Positions 8,061 to 10,150 of a stretch of 10,150 nucleotides of DNA are shown one piece after another. Position 1 is the stretch's first letter. Every line of letters starts with the position of its first letter. The stretch is taken from the NCBI GenBank assembly GCA_958448685.1, contig CAUDEV010000041.1:1-10150 (forward strand), given 5' to 3'. The notes under the pieces were generated by a model that did not search any database, was not told the origin of the DNA, and worked only from the letters and a program-made list of their open reading frames with translations. The stretch comes from an uncultured Alphaproteobacteria bacterium (GTDB taxonomy: Bacteria; Pseudomonadota; Alphaproteobacteria; RUG11792). A program made the translations under genes and the position numbers.

Positions 8061-8088
8061 TCATATGAAATTAAATGATCATATATGA
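8061..8088. promoter_or_regulatory. Two palindromes, candidate operator of the LysR-like pair
   Basis: Two palindromes, TCATATGA (8061-8068) and TCATATATGA (8079-8088), each followed by AATT, have centres 19 bp apart, about two helical turns on one DNA face. LysR-type regulators commonly bind paired dyads upstream of their own gene, so these could be autoregulatory sites. A TATAAA at 8097-8102 could be the -10 of a promoter whose start would fall just before the GTG at 8113, but no convincing -35 accompanies it. In AT-rich DNA short palindromes arise easily, so the role is inferred. Confidence 0.4.
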
Positions 8089-8112
8089 AATTGTTCTATA
8101 AAACATTGAAAC

Positions 8113-9045
8113 GTGGATTTTTTCAGTTTTGCTTTTTTTATAAAAATTTGTGATGTAGGGTATGAACGTGCGCTTGAAGAGTTTTCATTAACATATTCTG
8201 ATATGCGTAATTTGTTAACTACATTAGGTGATTTTTTAGGAGGAAATTTATTTGAAGATTTAGATTATCCTTCCCGAGATAATTTAACCCAAATCGGAAG
8301 AACTTTTCTGCGTTTAGTAAGAAAATTTGTAGATAGCTTGTTAACTGGATTTTTGGATAACATAAATACGCAGGACGATAAGACAACCATTAATATAAAA
8401 TCAGATATATTGAGTAGTAAAAATTTTCTTTTGCCTCTAATTACTGATATCGAAAATCAAAAAAGATATCAAAAATTTAAGTTAAGATTGTTCAGTTCTG
8501 ATAACGATGATAGATTTTTTAATACAGGGTTACACGTAATTTTTGATAGATTATCTGGAGGAAGTAATTTATTTTATAGAAAATTATGGTCTGTTCGAGT
8601 AGGGCAAGGATTATATGCTTCTGAAAGATATCTTCTTGATACGAGGAATACTCCTGTTAAAAAAGCAGATTTACTAAATCACTCTATTTTAGGAGTAGGG
8701 GATTCATTTGACTCAGAAAGTTATTCGTGTATAAATTGGCATCTTTCTGAAAAATATATGGGATTCTCAATAACTCCTGCAATTTTAGTAAATTCTCAGG
8801 CTGTTATGTTGTCAACTATAAGTGCTGATTTGGGGATTGGTTCTGTTATGCATTATCAGGTGGGGGGAAAAAAGAATGTGGTTAGGGTTTTGCCAAACTT
8901 GGAAGGGCCTCCTTTTCTAATAACTTTTGCTGTTCGTAAAAAACTTCCTGAAATTTATCAAGAATGTATAGATGAAATAGAGACAAAGTTACTTTGTATG
9001 TTGCAAAAACATAATTTGGAAATTATTTATGAGGAAGATCAATGA
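8113..9045 (+). CDS. LysR-type transcriptional regulator (diverged), first of a tandem pair
   Basis: This 310-aa protein has the LysR-type length and plan. The N-terminal winged helix-turn-helix spans about residues 2-66: FFIKICDVGYERALEEFSLTYSD, with the family's A20, L21 and spacing, then G43-G44-x-LF and the wing motif LTQIGR (58-63). A linker helix (64-88) leads to the effector-binding domain (about 93-295) with the typical GLYAS..YL, TPVKKADLLNH, a Trp at 209, NSQAVMLSTISADLGIGS and VRVLPNLEGPPF. The start is GTG; an in-frame TGA 6 nt upstream rules out extension, and the LysR alignment begins exactly here. No Shine-Dalgarno precedes it. It overlaps the next gene by ATGA, so the two are probably co-translated. 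The HTH is far from consensus, and no neighbouring gene reveals a target or ligand. Family assignment rests on reading the pattern by eye. Confidence 0.82.
   Translation: MDFFSFAFFIKICDVGYERALEEFSLTYSDMRNLLTTLGDFLGGNLFEDLDYPSRDNLTQIGRTFLRLVRKFVDSLLTGFLDNINTQDDKTTINIKSDILSSKNFLLPLITDIENQKRYQKFKLRLFSSDNDDRFFNTGLHVIFDRLSGGSNLFYRKLWSVRVGQGLYASERYLLDTRNTPVKKADLLNHSILGVGDSFDSESYSCINWHLSEKYMGFSITPAILVNSQAVMLSTISADLGIGSVMHYQVGGKKNVVRVLPNLEGPPFLITFAVRKKLPEIYQECIDEIETKLLCMLQKHNLEIIYEEDQ
9031..9037 (+). promoter_or_regulatory. Ribosome binding site of the second LysR-like gene
   Basis: GAGGAAG lies 4 nt before the ATG at 9042, inside the end of the upstream gene. With the ATGA stop/start overlap it supports efficient coupled translation and fixes the start. 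The upstream gene lacks such a site, so the second protein may be made at least as abundantly as the first. Confidence 0.65.
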
Positions 9046-9956
9046 TAAAAGAATTCAGTAATTTTGTGCAATTTGCTGAAACTAATGAAATACCGGCAGA
9101 AGTTCATGAGGAAAATTTTCTTTTACAGATACGGAATATGGAATCTGAAATTGGCCATAAAATAATGAAAAAAATTCAAGGGGAATATATACTTACAGAA
9201 TTTGGAAGAAATTTTTATCCTTATGCCAAAAGAAGTTTACAGACAGTAAAAGAAGGAATAAATATTTCAGATGAATATAATGCTTATGAATCTGATAATT
9301 ATATAGTTATAGGAATTGCAAGAGATAGCGCATATACTTGGGCGCTAAATTGTATTCAAGGTTTTAATAAATTTCATCCTGGATTAAGATTGGTGATTCT
9401 AGTGGATGATAAATTGACTAATGAGATTATAGAAAAATCAACAATAATCTTTTGGTGTAGTGAACGAGATCTCCCCGAATATGATAAGTTATGGTATATT
9501 GAATATAAGTATGGGTTATATGCCAGTAATGATTATATTGATAAATATGGAATTCCTACACTTAATAATATTGTAACACATAAGATCATAGCTTATTCGG
9601 GAATGGAAAATTATAACATAACAAATTGGCATTTGTTGGGAAATGAATATGGGCTTCCGCAATTGACTCCGACTATTCTTTCTCAATCAAGAGATTTAAT
9701 AACAAAAATGATATCGGAAGGAGTAGGGATTGGATCAGCTTCAGATCATCAGGATGCATATTATGGTTATAATAATTTACAACAGGTTGTAAAACTTGTA
9801 AATGGTCCTGTTTTAAAAAGTTGTTTTTTCGTAAAAAAAGGAATAAGTCATCAAAAAAGAGATAATGCAGATTTATTTGGTCGGTTATTTAAAATGTATT
9901 TTGATGAAAACAAAATAGATATATTTTTTAATAATGACACTAAAGACTTAAAATAA
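9042..9956 (+). CDS. LysR-type regulator paralogue with shortened DNA-binding domain
   Basis: This 304-aa protein is a tandem paralogue of the preceding gene. Both share an effector-domain pattern: LW..., GLYAS..Y (158-165 here), a P before an H (172, 180), Y-x-x-x-NWHL (191-198), TP-x-IL (209-213) and IS-x-G-x-GIGS (224-232). The N-terminus keeps the LysR frame, with FVQFAE (8-13), QIRNMESEIG (29-38) and LTEFGR (51-56). The stretch from FV to the ME of the linker is about 5 residues shorter than in typical LysR proteins and in its neighbour, and the SQPALS-like recognition region is not recognisable. DNA binding may therefore be weakened or lost while the ligand-binding and oligomerisation part is kept. 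The C-terminus ends in an Asn/Asp/Lys-rich tail. The family call is good; the functional consequence is inferred. Confidence 0.74.
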   Translation: MIKEFSNFVQFAETNEIPAEVHEENFLLQIRNMESEIGHKIMKKIQGEYILTEFGRNFYPYAKRSLQTVKEGINISDEYNAYESDNYIVIGIARDSAYTWALNCIQGFNKFHPGLRLVILVDDKLTNEIIEKSTIIFWCSERDLPEYDKLWYIEYKYGLYASNDYIDKYGIPTLNNIVTHKIIAYSGMENYNITNWHLLGNEYGLPQLTPTILSQSRDLITKMISEGVGIGSASDHQDAYYGYNNLQQVVKLVNGPVLKSCFFVKKGISHQKRDNADLFGRLFKMYFDENKIDIFFNNDTKDLK

Positions 9957-10003
9957 TGTTTTATATAAGTAACGTTTAGGGAAAATATGGAAAAGGAAGT
10001 GGT

Positions 10004-10132
10004 AAACATATTGATAATAATATGAAAATTTGAACCGGAGTTCCGAAAAAATCCCTAAAAATTTATGGGACTTTTTATTTTTTGACATATGGAAGAGGAT
10101 AGGGATATACTGAAAATATAGAGGATATTCAG
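10004..10132 (+). repeat. 3'-flank repeat, copy beside the LysR-like pair
   Basis: 10004-10087 aligns without gaps to the reverse complement of 269-352 (70 of 84 identical by hand count). It contains the same CATATT...AATATG stem, terminator hairpin and U-tract, and ends in the same TTTTTGACA. Another 28 bases lead to the shared TGAAA/GAGGAT region. There CTGAA...TTCAG and TAT/ATA form a small stem with a 2-nt bulge (10110-10132), directly followed by the GC-rich motif. It starts 47 bp after the stop codon of the second LysR-like gene. The two genes upstream of the copies are unrelated, so the repeat is intergenic in origin. Confidence 0.8.
10038..10083 (+). terminator. Rho-independent terminator of the LysR-like pair
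   Basis: GAGTTCCG pairs with TGGGACTT using Watson-Crick and G-U pairs, and the inner TCCC/GGGA can form a tighter alternative stem. TTTTTATTTTTT follows. It is the counterpart of the gyrB terminator at 273-318. It lies about 80 bp after the stop codon and is oriented to end the transcript of the LysR-like pair. Confidence 0.7.
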
Positions 10133-10150
10133 GCGCGCGGCGTGTGATAC
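10131..10150. repeat. GC-rich palindromic repeat, right copy, cut by window end
   Basis: CGCGCGGCGTG (10134-10144) matches the minus-strand reading of the 1-36 hairpin region over 11 bases and then diverges. If it is a full copy, its partner arm would lie beyond the window. Like the left copy it sits on the distal side of the 3'-flank repeat, so both ends of the window have the same order: gene, terminator repeat, small hairpin, GC motif. Confidence 0.6.

Noticed and set aside
10089..10121. Tiny ORF starting ATGGAAGAGGAT near the right end
   Set aside because: It is only about 10 codons, lies downstream of a terminator within the repeat unit, and has no ribosome binding site.

Overview
The window is AT-rich (roughly 30% G+C by eye) and bacterial. 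The GyrB and Mfd sequences look alphaproteobacterial: GyrB has the Gram-negative length with a C-terminal-half insertion, and Mfd has an IRGAGNLLGEEQSG block. The strong AT bias, A/T-ending codons, diverged regulators and structured intergenic repeats suggest a host-associated lineage such as Holosporales or a relative. That placement is an inference from style, not a phylogeny.

Layout. Positions 1-378 are non-coding and almost entirely structured DNA: a GC-rich perfect hairpin (1-36), a 183-nt nested inverted repeat (43-225), and a repeat that carries the gyrB terminator (about 232-352). gyrB follows on the minus strand (379-2784). A 242-bp divergent promoter region (2785-3026) separates it from a plus-strand pair, a DegP/HtrA-type envelope protease (3027-4733) and the transcription-repair coupling factor mfd (4743-8015), only 9 nt apart. 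After a 97-nt AT-rich gap with two palindromic repeats come two LysR-type regulator paralogues (8113-9045 and 9042-9956), joined by an ATGA overlap. The right end (9957-10150) holds a second copy of the gyrB-terminator repeat and the beginning of another GC-rich sequence like that at 1-36.

How the genes relate. gyrB, degP and mfd are housekeeping genes for DNA topology, envelope protein quality control and strand-specific repair. The LysR-like pair is the accessory part. It looks like a tandem duplication in which the second protein has a shortened DNA-binding domain, and no target gene lies beside it.

The most interesting signal is in the two ends. The 3' flank of gyrB and the 3' flank of the second LysR gene, read in their own transcription directions, share an ungapped 84-bp block with 70 identical positions by hand count. 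Weaker similarity continues through a small hairpin to a GC-rich motif. The changes in the terminator stem largely preserve RNA pairing. The gyrB copy carries the 183-nt nested inverted repeat exactly where the other copy has nothing, which looks like a filled/empty site pair for a small non-coding, MITE-like insertion. No tRNA, rRNA, CRISPR array or transposase was seen.
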